From the NCBI RefSeq assembly GCF_020740795.1, contig NC_067285.1, positions 76,298,342 through 76,362,341 of the forward strand: a stretch of DNA of 64,000 nucleotides, given 5' to 3'. Below, one piece after another: positions 13,061-25,710 of this stretch (its first letter is position 1; each line of letters opens with the position of its first letter). The notes under the pieces were generated by a model. The model saw only the letters and a list, made by a program, of their open reading frames with translations. It was not told the origin of the DNA and made no database searches. Source of the stretch: Apus apus. Taxonomy: Eukaryota; Chordata; Aves; Apodiformes; Apodidae. The translations under genes were made by a program, and so were the position numbers.

Positions 13061-15159
13061 GGAAAAGAAACTGGCTAAATCGTCTTTCAGCAGGGACTAG
13101 GGAGGTACCTAATAGATTCTGTTCTCGCTATGTGTCTTTGTCAGAGTGAGCATATTAGTACAGAGAAATATGAGGGCAGACTTCCCTCTTAGAATTGTTG
13201 GTATGTTACCTGGGTTCCAAGCTATTAGCAGCCCAAGTCGTGTGTCTATGCCGTTGCCTTCATCACCATCAGATTCACGTAACTTCTATGCCTTGTTTTC
13301 TCAACACCATTGTTTAGGAAAATCACTCTACTTGCATGGCTTTGAATTATCCAAAATATAGAGTCTTCAAATATTTTTTTTTTAAATAGGGCTGTAGTGT
13401 AAGAAATATTTTAATGTTACTCTGTTTCTCATATTTGTGATATGCTGCTATAATTCCACGATACTCAAGCTCAGTCTGTCTGTGCACAAAGGTTTAGTAG
13501 TTCCCCTCCACATAATACAGCACTGTCTACAAGTGAAGGTGCCAACCATGGTTTTCCTGATCTCAGGAGATTGTTCATAATTAGATATTAATGTAGTTTT
13601 GTGGTTTTTTCCTCATTTGACAGGACAACTAGTATAAAGTAGTACTCTGACATAATGGTAGACAGCAATTCAGTGGTGTTTCTATTCTTACCGTAGGTAT
13701 CAGTCTTTCACTTGACTTACTTTCATATATCGTACTTTAATTACTCTGTTCCCATTCTGTGTGGACCAATTTTTTCTTTAATCAGACGGTGCTTTTGGAA
13801 TCTGATCACCATGTCTGTCCTTCAAAAGGTGAAGTATTTACATTTGACACAAAACTGGACTGGAAAGATATTTTCTGTCTCATCTGCATTCAGTAGCAAA
13901 TCTCTGCTTTTCAAATGGACACTGAGAGAGGATCCTATGGACTACTGCAAGCCTACATACATTCCTGGTAGCAGTAGGAGCTGGCACTATTGAGTAACTC
14001 AGTTGGATTCTAAAATATAAGATTAATGGGAAGTTTGTGTTTGTGAGATATATTATTGATCAGCTGTCAGAGCCAGCCAGACCACCATCATGGATCCTGT
14101 AAGAATTTTTCCCCCATCGGAGAAAACCCCCTATCCTAAAATGAAGGCACTGTGATGTCCATTCACTTTCAACATTTCTCTTTTTTCTGTCTTGTATAAC
14201 CAATCTTATTCAAGAGCTTTCTTTTACATTCTAATTATGCAACACCAAAGGGACCGTTATTTCAGACAAGGTCTTTAAAGGCTACAGATAATGCATATAA
14301 CTTTTTTCAGCACCAAGATTTAAAATCAAATTCAGCAGGAAAAGGCAGGAGCTGAAATTAGGTTAGAAACAAAGTTAATGTTTTTGCCAGGGAGTGCAAT
14401 TAGCCACTAGAGCAGCTTCTAGCTGATCCATGGTCATTAAGATGTCAAAGACTTACTGTGTTTTTGTTTGTTTCCTTGTGTTTAATATAAGCCATATGGC
14501 AATGAACAATACTTCGAGTATCCAAGAACGGAAATTCTTATTAACAAAGGCTTTATAGTAGCATGTGTGAAAGAGGGCTTTTGTTATGTTTGTAGGGTTA
14601 ATTTATATGGGGTAATGTTTGGACTCAGTTAATCCATCTGTCTGATATTTTAACAATATTTTAACAAAACCTTGAGCCAGATACCAGTGTCGTAAGAGTT
14701 GCCTATTTTATCTGTTGATTTTCAGTAAAATATTGAGGAATCAAAAACTGAAAACCTGACTCTAACAAAGGGGGAATTACAGCGATCATCATTGATTTAA
14801 AGAGGATCAAAATTTTATGGAGCATTTATATGTTTAGCAACTGAAGTAGTGAGATATAAATATACAGACTTAAGATTACCTTTACCCATGTAACAGGGGC
14901 AGTTACTGTGAAACCTGCAGTTCTGTCATATGTAGTGGGTCATAATGCTTTGTAATACTTAGGAAAAAAAAAATAAACAACCCCCCAAAAAACCCTTTGC
15001 AAAACAGGAATTGCATGTCAGCTTCCTTCCTAGTTAATGATAGTCGCAAAGTTGGGCCCAAATTTGTCTTTGCTGAATGAATACTAAATTGATACTGATC
15101 ATTCTGTGTATTGTTCCCCAGTGTTGTCATCACTGTTCTTAGCCTTTTGACCAGAGTGT
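13061..15159. other. Intergenic DNA, nothing recognised
   Basis: Mostly AT-rich unique-looking sequence. A 93-codon plus-strand frame at 13712-13993 has no supporting splice sites or family resemblance and is treated as chance. Confidence 0.4.
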
Positions 15160-15560
15160 CCATGAGACACCTATGCCTGCGCCTTTGCCCATGGGCCCAG
15201 GAGCCTGATTTCAGCTCATCCCAGGGCCTTCAGTCCCTGCATGAGCTATGTCAGGGGACTGCTGGTGTCCAGCTCAGCCACAGCACTGTCCTGCCTGTCC
15301 ACGGGCCCTGTTGATTGAGACCCTAACCTGAAGACTGATGTCCTGCTTTGACCTCAGCCCTGCCTCATCACCATGAATTTTCCTGATGATCTGGACACTT
15401 GATTGAGCCTAACTGCTATATCTAGGTCTGTCCTACCATGTTCACCTAGCCTGGTACCGTGGGGCTGGATGCTGGCTGGCAAGATGCCTGGCCTGCTGGC
15501 TCAGCATCATGCTCAACTCCCACCTTCCCAGCCCTTAGGGAACAGCCAGTCCTCACTGTA
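15160..15560. repeat. GC-rich block, probable unassigned repeat
   Basis: About 400 bases are clearly richer in C and G than both flanks, with repeated CCTG, CAGCC and GGGCC words. The texture resembles avian LTR or retroviral internal sequence, but I cannot name a family. I see no long open frame with coding character and no target duplication. Confidence 0.3.
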
Positions 15561-16399
15561 CACTGCTATAGTTGTTTACTGAAAGAGTTAGAAAAGCTTA
15601 AATCCAGCCCCTGTTATAGTTGACAAAGGGATATTGCCTGTGGATGTTGGGATTATGGGTTCAGTCAGTCCCTGAAATTTTAAAAAGAAATCTGAGGCAG
15701 AGTCAGCCTTAGTCGGATTCTGGTCACTGAAATGGTTATATTTAATGTTTACGTGCATGACCCAGTGGTTAAGGAGTTGCTACAGAGCTGTACTTGGTCA
15801 TGTGCATTAGAATATTGAACCTCAGGCCGTAATTTCAGAATAGTTAGATATTGCATTGATATACTTGCCCCAAATGTCTGGGTGGGCAATTCCCGCAGTC
15901 CTTAAAGCTTCACTGCTGTCAGACCCTTGAATGCACCTGTGACTGGAAAACATTTTAATTTCTGTGGCTTTTAGAGATACTGAATTTGTAGTTGTTCTGC
16001 ACAACATTCATATTCCTCCTCCCCACTCCTTATTATGTGTATAACATTTTTTGTCTTTGGACTATTGCATCTAGCAGTACATGACTCATGGCCCATTACA
16101 GCTCATTAATATGTCACTGTTGCACAATGAGCCTGCCTTGCACATCTTTGGTGCAATATTTATTATTCAGCTCTTGCTGGTGTCAATGGAAATATTCCCA
16201 TTTGGCTGCCAGGACATTTGGAGCATTTTTTGCCTTTAGTGTGCTTGACTAGTGAGCAAAAAAAAAAAAATAATTAAAAAAATCATATTTGTAGACTGAG
16301 TAACTGTCTCTTTTAAAATTTAATGTAGTCACTACTGGTGACAAAACTGGAAGTTTCAGCATACTCTGATTTCAAGTCTACCTACCAAGGGCCTCTGAA
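15561..16399. other. Intergenic DNA, nothing recognised
   Basis: AT-rich sequence with an A-run at 16258-16271. No supported gene or repeat. Confidence 0.4.
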
Positions 16400-16640
16400 G
16401 AGCTCATAGCTTTTCACAGGGGCTAACAACCACTTGAACCTCATCTGCTGGTTCTTGAGCAGGAAGTCTGTAGTGGACACCCACTGTAGGTCACCCATGA
16501 TGGTCTGCCCACTAATCCTAACCTGTAACATGAGCTGGCTCATGTACATCCTTAGGAACTGCTCTGTGCCTTCCCACTACTCTCTCTCATAAAGGGCAAA
16601 TGCCTCTCCTTGCTTTTCCAGTCTCTCCTTACTGGAGAGC
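16400..16640 (-). mobile_element. Old CR1 endonuclease-domain fragment
   Basis: On the minus strand this reads as a degraded CR1 endonuclease segment. A stretch near 16500 gives VRISGQTIMGD followed by a remnant of the 'GVYYRPPDQ' motif; a GEAFALYERE-like piece upstream corresponds to the 'GGVALYVRE' region. Stops and frameshifts are frequent. It is 5' CR1 sequence in isolation, an internal relic of an old insertion. Confidence 0.55.
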
Positions 16641-18098
16641 CTCCTTTCTTTCTGAGTTTTGCTTTAACCTCATTAATTGCATTTAATTCCTGTTGTCTGT
16701 ACTTTTGCCTACTTTGAGCTCCTCTGTCTATTTACACATTCCTCCCTAGGCCCACCATTACTTCTCCCCATATTCCTTGTCCCCATTCTTACTTGTCTCC
16801 CTGTATATCTTCCTCTGTCCTCTCTTCCTCTGTCACCACTTTGACTTGAGTATCTTCACATCAGTAGTTATCTGGGGCAGTGGAAGGTCCACTACTCAAC
16901 AGATGTGCTTTGATGCCATTCCCTCAGTCCCTAAGAAGTTGTACTTTTTCCTCTGTTGTCTTCCATTGCCCTCAAAGCTTACCATTTTGTAAGGTAATCC
17001 TCGTGAAACAAAACCTGTTTTCTTACAGTCTCAGAGCATTGCTATTATTTAAGTTGCTAAGTAAAATTGTGAAGAGACTGATGCTTTATTAAGAAAAATT
17101 AGGATGTATACCAGTCAGGATAATCTGTGATGTGCTAGTATGAATGGGATCTAAAACAAAGGTAGGCTCTGGGCTTGGTTTTCACAGAGTTCTCTTTCTT
17201 CTAGATGAGTTTATGCATCCAGCCTGACCACCGTATATACCGTCAAAGAAACTACATGTGCAATTTGTCCTGTGCAGTGTGATAAAAATGCACCTTTTTT
17301 AAAGCCACCAAGATCATTTCATATGGCAGCACTGATCCATGCCATTCTGTGTGGCCTCACTCATTTGGCAGAGCTCCACAATAGCTGTGATATCGCAGCA
17401 GGTTTTTTGCTGGATATCACAGCAAAACAGGAAATCACTGGCTCAGTTTCAAAGCAGGGGAAAGAAAACAACATGGAAAACTAGCTTATAATTATTTACA
17501 AGATGAATATGCAAATGGTTGGAGCAGTCACCATACACATTTAACCCATTCTTAGAATTTTGCTTCTACTTCTAAAATAGTAAAACTGAGTAATATTGTT
17601 CTTTATGTTAGCTCTTTGATCTGAGATTTACTGATTCCTGCTGCAGGAGGTGGAAACTCCCTTTAAATAGCTTTTGCTGACAATACAACATTGCTACAGC
17701 ACAAATAAGGAGTTTGAATCCATTGCTTCTAGCAAACTGGTATTCTTTGCTAAGCCTTGAAATTTTGGAATTTATTCTTCATTTAGTCTGATGAGAATTG
17801 AGACTACCTCTGCAAAAATAAATGGAATAATAGGAAGATAAATGCATGGAGAATAAGGCTCAACATCTCTGAAGGGAGGTGACATTTCTGGCTTAAAAGA
17901 TTGACAGTTTTTTTGTCATTTATGACTGATTCTCAGAAGACACTGTCTAAAATTAAATGCTATAGATTTGCAAGAAAAAATGAGTCATGTGTAGATGTAG
18001 AAAAAGGTAGCAAAGTCAGCAATGACAGAAAGTTGGTGTTAAGAATAATACAAAATAAATCTGAGATCCGATAGTGGAATATTCATAATTAATCTCAT
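16641..18098. other. Intergenic DNA, nothing recognised
   Basis: Pyrimidine-rich at 16660-16830, then AT-rich. Open frames here lack splice context. Confidence 0.4.
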
Positions 18099-18104
18099 TT
18101 TATT
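18099..18104 (-). terminator. Candidate polyadenylation signal of the unrecognised gene
   Basis: AATAAA on the minus strand lies 365 bases beyond the stop codon of the candidate terminal exon at 18469-18641, a normal spacing for a short 3' UTR. The hexamer is common in AT-rich DNA, so position is the only support. Confidence 0.4.
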
Positions 18105-18468
18105 TCAGCTTTCTAGAAAGATGTTGAGTTTCATTATCTAGTTTTTCAACATCAACAATCTCAAATAAGATTAATAATTTGTTATCCAAAATAGTAAAAT
18201 ATTAAAATTCAAATAAAGGAATCTATAGTTCATGTGAAAATCAATAATAAAAAAATACCACTGTGCTTTGAACAAGTTCTTATGTATTTCTCAGTTGTAA
18301 TGGAGTCTGATTTCAAACAACTTCGTAACTATTTCTGTGAAGTATTAAAGCTAGTTTCATGGAGTGCATCTGTAGTTCATGATTTCTCCAAAAGCTTTTA
18401 GATTGATCATCACAGTACTCTGAATAAGATCAGCTCATCCAGATAGATGGTTGCTGATTCTGGTACTG

Positions 18469-18641
18469 TCACATCACGTGAATGATAACAAAGTTATCAC
18501 GCAGAACTGTGGGATCATATCCCAGTGCATATTTTCTCTCCTGGAAAGGCTGTGAGTAGCTGGCATTCATGTCTGGGGAGGATCGAAGCAGGATGCAGCG
18601 GGGAGGTATGATGGCAGCCATTTTTGCAAAGATTTCCCTTC
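18469..18641 (-). CDS. Terminal exon of an unrecognised multi-exon gene
   Basis: I do not recognise this protein. The exon follows a strong acceptor (pyrimidine-rich TTTCATCTTCCCATCTCAG). It supplies two bases that complete an Arg codon begun by the upstream exon, then 56 codons and TGA. The encoded segment starts REIFAKMAAIIPPRC and includes the Pro- and Tyr-containing stretches SSPDMNASYSQPF and KYALGYDPTVLRDNF. This balanced composition, in DNA more GC-rich than its flanks, looks coding. There is no visible signal peptide or membrane segment. The nearest upstream exon is at 19152, 510 bases away. The protein ends VIIHVM. Exon order and gene identity are inference. Confidence 0.55.
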
Positions 18642-19151
18642 CTGAGATGGGAAGATGAAACATGAACAAAGCTATTTATACGCGAGTGCATCTTCTTGCC
18701 CTGCAGTAAGGTTCCCTTTTCCTTTCACTCCTGAAAGATGTTCTTAATAAAATAACAGCTAATAACATCTATGCGTTTAGTATCTAATACACTGAGAGCA
18801 TACTTCACAAAACCAGCACACATTTAAAAATAAATTAAGTTTTAAAACTGGACTTCATACCAAAATGGGGAAATCACACCTCAACATTTGATGACAAAGG
18901 AGCAAATAGACTCTGTTGTTAAACTTTTTGATTACAGACAGAATGTCTCTGTCAGTGTGGTTTCATGGATGCTTTGTTAATTATGCATCACTGGATTTTC
19001 TAACCCTGTTTGTATACTGGAGCATACAGTTAATAATCTTTCTGTTAAATGCTCTCCAGGAATAAGTGTAACCTCTGGCCCAGGTAACAAATAACATTTT
19101 CTAGATGTAACACAGAAATAAAAGACATTGCTTCTAAAGAGGGGAACTTAC

Positions 19152-19393
19152 GGTGTCTGGTAAATCTATACCTGGCCTTCTGCTGTGACTGCTCTATGCT
19201 GCACTGAGCAGTCCTAAAATTAAGACACCAACCAGGGTCAGCAGGATTTCTCTTGAACAGAGCCAACACCAAGGACTTTGTCCTCTGCTTCTCCCTTCTA
19301 ATCTTTTCCCTTAGTGATTGCAGCTCAGCTTTGTGAGGGAAAGTGAGGGTAGCGTTCAGGCTGTAATCCACATGCTTCCATGACCTTGAATTG
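19152..19393 (-). CDS. Internal exon of the same unrecognised gene, basic helical region
   Basis: The exon ends at a good donor (CACC|GTAAGT) with one base over, matching the two-base start of the exon at 18641 to give an Arg codon. With the chosen acceptor (AATGATAG|C) it is 242 bases, 80 whole codons. An alternative acceptor nine bases further in (TTCAAG, start 19384) keeps the frame. The peptide contains the charged, probably helical run KAELQSLREKIRREK and then RNPADPGWCLNF and a basic ARYRFTRHR end. The frame stays open upstream of the acceptor to about 19479, so the 5' boundary is the weak point. Function is unknown. Confidence 0.55.
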
Positions 19394-22317
19394 CTATCAT
19401 TTGAGTGGAGAATATGAGAAGCTGCCTGATAGCATCTTTCTTTAGTCAAGTGAGAAGCTGCCCATCTCTTCCACTTAAATTAGGATAGGAACCTGGGTTA
19501 GACCTTCAATGTGAATCTTCCCTCTATTGTTAGCTTAATATATTTGTACTGGAGATAGAAATTACTTTTACATACTTTATATTTAAAACACAACAATGAA
19601 ATAAAAATTGGTTAATTTCTGCTCTATTTAGTATTATATTTAAGTGACATGACCCTTAGCAGTTCTCCAGAGGACTGCAAATCAAAATTAAATAGTAATG
19701 TATCCCATTGCCCTGGTGGTGATAAGACCAGGTAATTCTGTTTTATCCAGAAACAAATATCAGAAGTACAATGGAAAAGAGGTGTGAAGACTTCTTTTTT
19801 GAAAACTCAAGACTTCTGGCATTTAGGACACCTTTTGGGCCTTACACTGTGCAATGGGTCGCTGGACTGCATGCGCCTAATGACCTGTACACACCTAGAG
19901 CAATGACTCTAGCAGGGTATGTGATGACATTCAAAGATCTTAGCCTTTAGAAAAGGTTATTAAAAGGAAAGAGCAAATTGTGATGCTTGAAATAAAGAAT
20001 GAAATGGCATCAGCTCGTTAAGTAGAGAAGTGTGGTTAAGTTTTCAAGTTAATTGTAACAGAGATACTTCAAGAAGTGCTCATGGTGGGTCTCCCTCTTG
20101 CTTGCATCACTGAAATTCAAGACTGACTCAAATATAGACTAATAGCACCACCATAAAAAAGGTGCAGGACTCAGTGACCCAAACACTTGAACTACTTATC
20201 TTTGTTTAAAGGTAGTATAAGAGCTTGGTACTGTAGGCAGGTCAAATTCTTTTCTCCCTGCCTGCTTTTTCTGCTGCTGCTGCTTTGATGGGTTGGCTCT
20301 GAGGTTTTTTCCTTGGTTTGTTGTTTTCTTTTTTTTTTTTCCTTTCTGAGGTTGCTTGTGCATGCACTTTTCAGGCTGCATTGGGTAAAGGTGCTGATGT
20401 TTCAAAAGATAGTATCAATAAGTTTTTAATATTTAAAATAAGGTTTTACTTCCAAGCAATCCTTGGAGAATTTTAGGATAAAATAAGTTTACTCACTAAT
20501 GCAGACTGCCCTTCTGTTGTGTGAGCATAGGCTCATATGTGCATGGTGACTTACTACTCCAGCTTACAGCTGCCAGTTCTGGCCTGCTGGCAGGAAGATG
20601 GTATTTTATTATTTTGTTTTGTTTTGTTTTTCATTTGAGCACTGAAGGTGTTTGGTTTACTATCTCTTCCTCATTTTGAAAGAGAGGTGGCTCTGGCTGG
20701 TGGAAAACCTAGGAAGAAACCAAATTAATACACAGGCCATAGAACTTCACAGTGTTCTGTTAATTAACAGTAAAATCACTGGGGAAGCAAGCTAAGTAAG
20801 CAGCCAAATGGAAGGAGTTACACAAGCACATCATGATAGATGTCACTAAACTGGTGGCTACAGTCAGTTTCATCAGAGAATGAAAATTCTATGACAAGTT
20901 TCAGGCTTCTTTCTAATTCTTCAGGTAATCTCGAACCAAAATGCAAAACATCTGAAGAACAGAGGTGATGATTCATGAAACTCTTGCAGGAGGAATGGAC
21001 TAGTTCAGGAGGAAAGGACGCACATCTCTTCAGTTTGACCCTGCTTCTGCTTTATAATCCTTCAATAGCCATGTGCCAGCTGCAATGTAAAAGATTCCCC
21101 TACACTTTGCAGCCCCTTCTGTTAATGTAGATGCTCTCACAATCATGTTTGTACTTAGACTCATAGAATCGTTCTTGCAGACTTGATCCTTCGGTCATTT
21201 CAGGATTGAAACTGTGTTGGTTTCAGTAGGAACATGGAGAAAAAAGGTATGATCAGTCTTGTCACCAGACAGCTATCTTTGTTTGCAGTAAAGAGTATCT
21301 AACAGTTAAGATCACACTGTAGTCTTTAGGTTTGGTGATATAGCTAAAACAGGCCTTTCTTCAGAACTTTAAACTTCCATATACTTTCCTTGGGCACTAT
21401 TTCTGTCTCTGCCACTTTTAAATACTCCTACACTTGGGTCAAACTGCAAGTCCATAGTTGTACCCTATGGACAGAATTAGGAATTACTCAAGTTGAGTTT
21501 TCTAACAATGAATACAAGAGTTGTCATTAAGATTTAGACCCAATGTCAGTTAGCGCTTTATCAAGCAGTGCCTGGTCCTTCAAGAAAATATATGAGAGCT
21601 TGGAAGAATTCTCCTGTTTTGAAGCTTCTGTTCTCTATTTAGAGATTGGCCAAGTCTGTAAAGTAGCCAGCCTGATGTTCTTTCCAAGATCTTTATCAGT
21701 CTTGTGCTATCACTTGATACCTTCAGTGGAATGCAAATTTTCAGTCTAACTTGCGTATTGGTAGATACCTGACAGCCTCTGGCAATGAGTTCCTTAGTTT
21801 TATTTCTGTTTATGTGAAAATATAATCCCATGATTCTATAAATACAGTTGATCAGGTGGGAATATACTTTATTTTTGCTTGATTGCACGTCATTACTCTT
21901 CTGTCACATTACTCTTCTGTCAGAGACAATAGTTGCTCAGTGTTCCACTCATTATATACATTATATACTTGATGTCACTAGTTATTCCTCTTCCTTATGT
22001 AAAGTACAAATACTTAAAGCATCCCTTCATCTTTCTTCGCTGATAACCAAACATTTCTGATTTGAATGCATTTTTTACGAGGTAGGTGTCCAGTGTTGTA
22101 CAGAATGTACCAGGCAAGACTGTACTATTTATTCATATAAAGGTATTGTCTGTGGTACTGGTAGGATTTTGGGATACCTTTTTTCTGATTTTTTAAATGC
22201 AGTTTATCTGGCTTTCTATAATAACATACAGATCTCTTCTGATATAGTTCAACTGTGCAGGTGTTTTATGTATTTGTCCCAAATGTGTATGTTCTTCAAT
22301 GAGAGAGCAATGTGTTG
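19394..22317. other. Candidate intron or intergenic DNA, simple repeats only
   Basis: This would be intron if the exon at 35774 belongs to the same gene. It contains a short CTG/CTGC-rich run near 20272-20287 and a T-run at 20330-20340. A 69-codon minus-strand frame at 20196-20405 is Lys/Gln-rich because of these simple runs and is not counted as coding. Confidence 0.35.
21891..21922 (+). repeat. 16-bp perfect tandem duplication
   Basis: CATTACTCTTCTGTCA occurs twice head to tail (21891-21906 and 21907-21922). It is a small local duplication with no associated feature. Confidence 0.85.
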
Positions 22318-23328
22318 CAGGGAGGAGGAAGGCAAGCAGGAGTGCCAGGAAGACTGCGTGGATGAGCAGTGTGTTCCTGGACACAGTTAAATGTAAAAAC
22401 AAGGTATACAGAGAGTGGAAGCAGGGCCAAAGGGTCAGTACTTGGACCAGTGCTATTTAACATCTTTGTTGGCAACATGGACAGTAGCACTGAGTGCACC
22501 CTCTGCAAGTTTGCCAATGACACGAAACTGTGTGGTGAGGTCAACATGCTGGAGGAAAGGGATCTCGTCCAGAGGGACCTTGACAGGCTTGAGAAGTGGG
22601 CTCGTACAAACTGCATGAAGTTCAAGCAGGACAGTTGCAAGGTTCTGCACCTGGGTCAGAATGGAGTGGAGAATGGATTGAGAACTACTCTGAGGAGAAG
22701 GACTTTAGGATGATGGTGGATGAGAAGCTTAACGTGAGCCATCAGTGTGTGCTTGCAGCCCAGAAAGCCAACCATGTCCTGGGCTGCATCAAAAGTTTTC
22801 TGCTTTCATGAGACCTCACCTGGAGTACTGTGTTCAGTTCTGAAGCCCTCAGTACAGGAAAGACATTGACCTATTGGAGGAGGGCCATGAAGATGATCAG
22901 AGTCCTGGAGCACCTCTCGTTTGGAGACAGGCTGAGAGAGTTGGGGGGTTGTTCAGCCTAAAGAAGAGAAAGCTCTGGGGATACCTGATAGTGACCTTCC
23001 AGTACCTGAAAGGGGCCTGCAGGAAAGCTGAGGAGGAACTTTTGAAAAGGGCTTGTAGCGAGAGGACAAAGGGTAATGGATTAAAACTGGAAGAGGGGAG
23101 ATTTAGGTTAGACATTAGGAGAAAATCCTTTTGTGTGAGGGAGGTAAGACACTGGAACAGGTTGTCCAGGGAAGTTGTCGATGCCCCATCCCTGGAAGTG
23201 TTCAAAACCAGGTTGGATGGGGCTCTGACCAACCAGGTCTAGTGGAAGGTGTCCCTGTCAATGTCAGGGGGTTGTATCTAGATGATCTTTGAGGTCCCTT
23301 CCAACTCAAACCATTCTGTGATTCTATA
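22318..23328 (+). mobile_element. CR1 LINE with large internal deletion
   Basis: The left end (about 22330-22433) reads as the CR1 region just after the endonuclease: an AWM-containing segment, then VYREWKQGQ. It jumps directly to the reverse-transcriptase segment [11 protein letters not shown] at about 22436, so most of the fingers and palm is absent. Motif C reads FAND instead of FADD. The C-terminal region follows in broken frames to 23242. The 3' end is TTCCAACTCAAACC then ATTCTGTGATTCTATA. The copy is non-functional. Confidence 0.88.
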
Positions 23329-25264
23329 ATATGTGCAATTAAATGCTCAATCCTATCTTCAGTGTGCATTTAATATTCAATGCTACTAGAATGTTTAGAT
23401 CTTTCAACCCTTTCCTGCAGTCTTCTCTGGACGTTACGAACTTCATTAAATTGGTGACATTTGGTCAACTTGCAATTATTCTTATTTTCTTTTAATACAG
23501 CATTGGATGCTCCCTTTAGTAATTCAGTAATTTCATATATTAACTGAATCTGCACTCTGTTGCACAGCTTGAAGACTTGCTGTTTTCGAACTTCTGATTT
23601 GCTTTTTCTTCCATAGCCCTTCTTCTGAGTCTACCTCTCTTTGTTCATTCTGTCTCTGTTCAGTTTTTAGTGCCCAGCAGCTGGATATCATTTGGATACA
23701 TTTGAATAATTTGATGAATGCCACACTCATGCTTGAATGTGAAGAAACAAAATTAAAACTGTTAGCTTCTAGCCATGTCCTCGTCTGTGTTTACAGAGGC
23801 TTGTTTTCTTGATTTTGAATTTGTAAAATAAAACTCATAAAAGCTGTCAGGTTTCTCATTGCAGGTTGTATATGAGAAAGCCTTTCAAAAATTAACTTTG
23901 CTGATCTGGATAGAAATTAATCCTCTGAAAAGAATAATGAACTGGTAACATAATTTTAAAATGTCAATAAATATTCTGTGTTACTGTGCCAAATACTTCT
24001 ACAGCCAGTCACCACAAAAAGCAAAGATGATTATCACTACATTGCCTTAAAATATACCCACTCTGAGTAAGCTTCAGTGCCTAAACTTCTCATCTAACAG
24101 TCTAAAGGAATGTTAAAACTAACTTCAGGATTACTTTGAAGGATGGACAGTATGCACTGAAGGGAAAATTTTATTTGACTTTGGTCAATAAAACTGGAAA
24201 TAAAATTGTATGATAATCACAAGTCTCCTTAGTAGGGTTAGGGACACTCCCTTTCTTAATGTCTATTATTTTCCAGTATCTAGTGGGTCCAAATGGAAAA
24301 AAGACAGCCACAATTTAGAGCTTAAACAGTATATAAACAACAAAAAGTAATCAGTGACAGTGATGGTTTTATGCAAGCATGTGGAACATAACCTAGTTTT
24401 ACTTTGTATTGGATTTGGGTTTGTCTTTGGCTGTTGAGAGTAAAAAAATGGAATCGGACTTTAAAACTTGCTTTTTCGAGGAGATTGAAATGGAGTATAT
24501 TGCCATAAGATGTCACTTTCTGATTCTCTAAATTCTTATAGTTATGAGTTAATATAACCCAAGTGACTGATTCTTTCACACTTCATAAAGTAGAAAAAAC
24601 AACTGACTATACACTTGCAAGAAATGCTTAAAACAGCACATAGCATTCGCCACAAATACTCTTATTATTAATGGATCGTTCTAAATAAGTGCAGTTCCTG
24701 AACAGCAACTTTTGAACGTGTAATCTAAAAAGTATCTAAACTGAACAACAGAACAGAGTAATGGCTTGCTGCTTCAGCTGTCCTACTAAAATATTTTATA
24801 AGGTATTTATTTCAGCTATAAATAATTTGTTTACTGAATACAGATTAAAGATGATAATTTTAAAGGCAATTTGCTGCATTTCAAATATTATAAATTATTT
24901 TTTTTTCTTCCAGAGACAACCAGAGCTTTTCCTTGTAAAAAATCCCAAGCAACTGAGTAGCTTTTTATACTCTATTAATAGGTATAGCACATAATTAATT
25001 TTGTTTTTCAAACTCTGTCATTAAACATTGTAATACATATCTGTGCTGTGTATATCCTGTAAAGATGTATGTAATCTGTTTTTAGTAATTCCTTTTTGTT
25101 CATTCAAGTTCCACTTTTGTTGAGTTTGTAACCTTGGAAGCTCTTGGCAAGAAAATTTAATTGTTACTGTAAAGCAAAATGTGGTTTTGGAGAACAATTT
25201 TTTTCTGTACCTAGGCTCTACCCTGAAATAACCTTTCCTTCTGTCTACGCTGTGTTTCCTTTGC
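23329..25264. other. Candidate intron or intergenic DNA
   Basis: AT-rich. Two overlapping minus-strand frames at 23370-23555 and 23533-23730 look vaguely protein-like but lack good splice sites and are not called. Confidence 0.35.
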
Positions 25265-25710
25265 TGTGCATGCGTTCAGTCATCATCACTGTGACCAAGA
25301 CAGCCACCAACCATCACATCCCCCATGAGTCCTCTATTCACACATAACAAGTCTAGGAATGCATCTTGCCTGGTTGACTCACTGAGTATCCATGACAAGA
25401 AGTTATCTCCTGCTAGCTTCAAGAATTTCCAAAACCTGCTCATCATAGTAGTATGATACTCCCATTGATGTCTAGGAATTTGTAAACTCCCATAAGGACC
25501 AGGGCTTATGATCCAGAAATTTCTGATAATTGCCTATAGAATAACTCCTAGGTGCTGGCTGGGTGATCAGTAGTAGACACCTACTAGAACATATCCTTTA
25601 TCCATCCACATAATCCTCACCCAGAGGCTCTTGACTTGCCTTACCCAGAGGCAGTACAATCAAACCTCTCCCTTAAATATAGTGTGACACCCCCACCTTG
25701 CCTGTCTGCA
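25265..25710 (-). mobile_element. Old CR1 endonuclease-domain fragment
   Basis: On the minus strand the sequence reproduces CR1 endonuclease landmarks in order despite stops: LWVRI near 25635, VLVGVYY near 25580 (the 'GDIVVGVYYRPP' motif) and, further 3', TRQDAFLDLL then GLMGDVMVGG near 25300-25370 (the 'DLLLTNREELVGDV' region). It lacks both CR1 ends. Heavy decay shows that it is much older than the plus-strand copies. Confidence 0.65.

Noticed and set aside
20196..20405. Lys/Gln-rich minus-strand frame
   Set aside because: Low-complexity translation of T- and CTG-rich runs; start phase does not match the neighbouring exons.
21160..21185. ACTCATAGAATCGTT resembling a CR1 tail
   Set aside because: The following bases do not continue into CR1 sequence.
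22296..22640. Minus-strand frames of 114 and 65 codons
   Set aside because: They are the complementary strand of the CR1 copy.
23370..23730. Overlapping minus-strand frames of about 60 codons each, helical-looking
   Set aside because: Purine-rich DNA in place of an acceptor, no donor, and a composition expected from AT-rich DNA.
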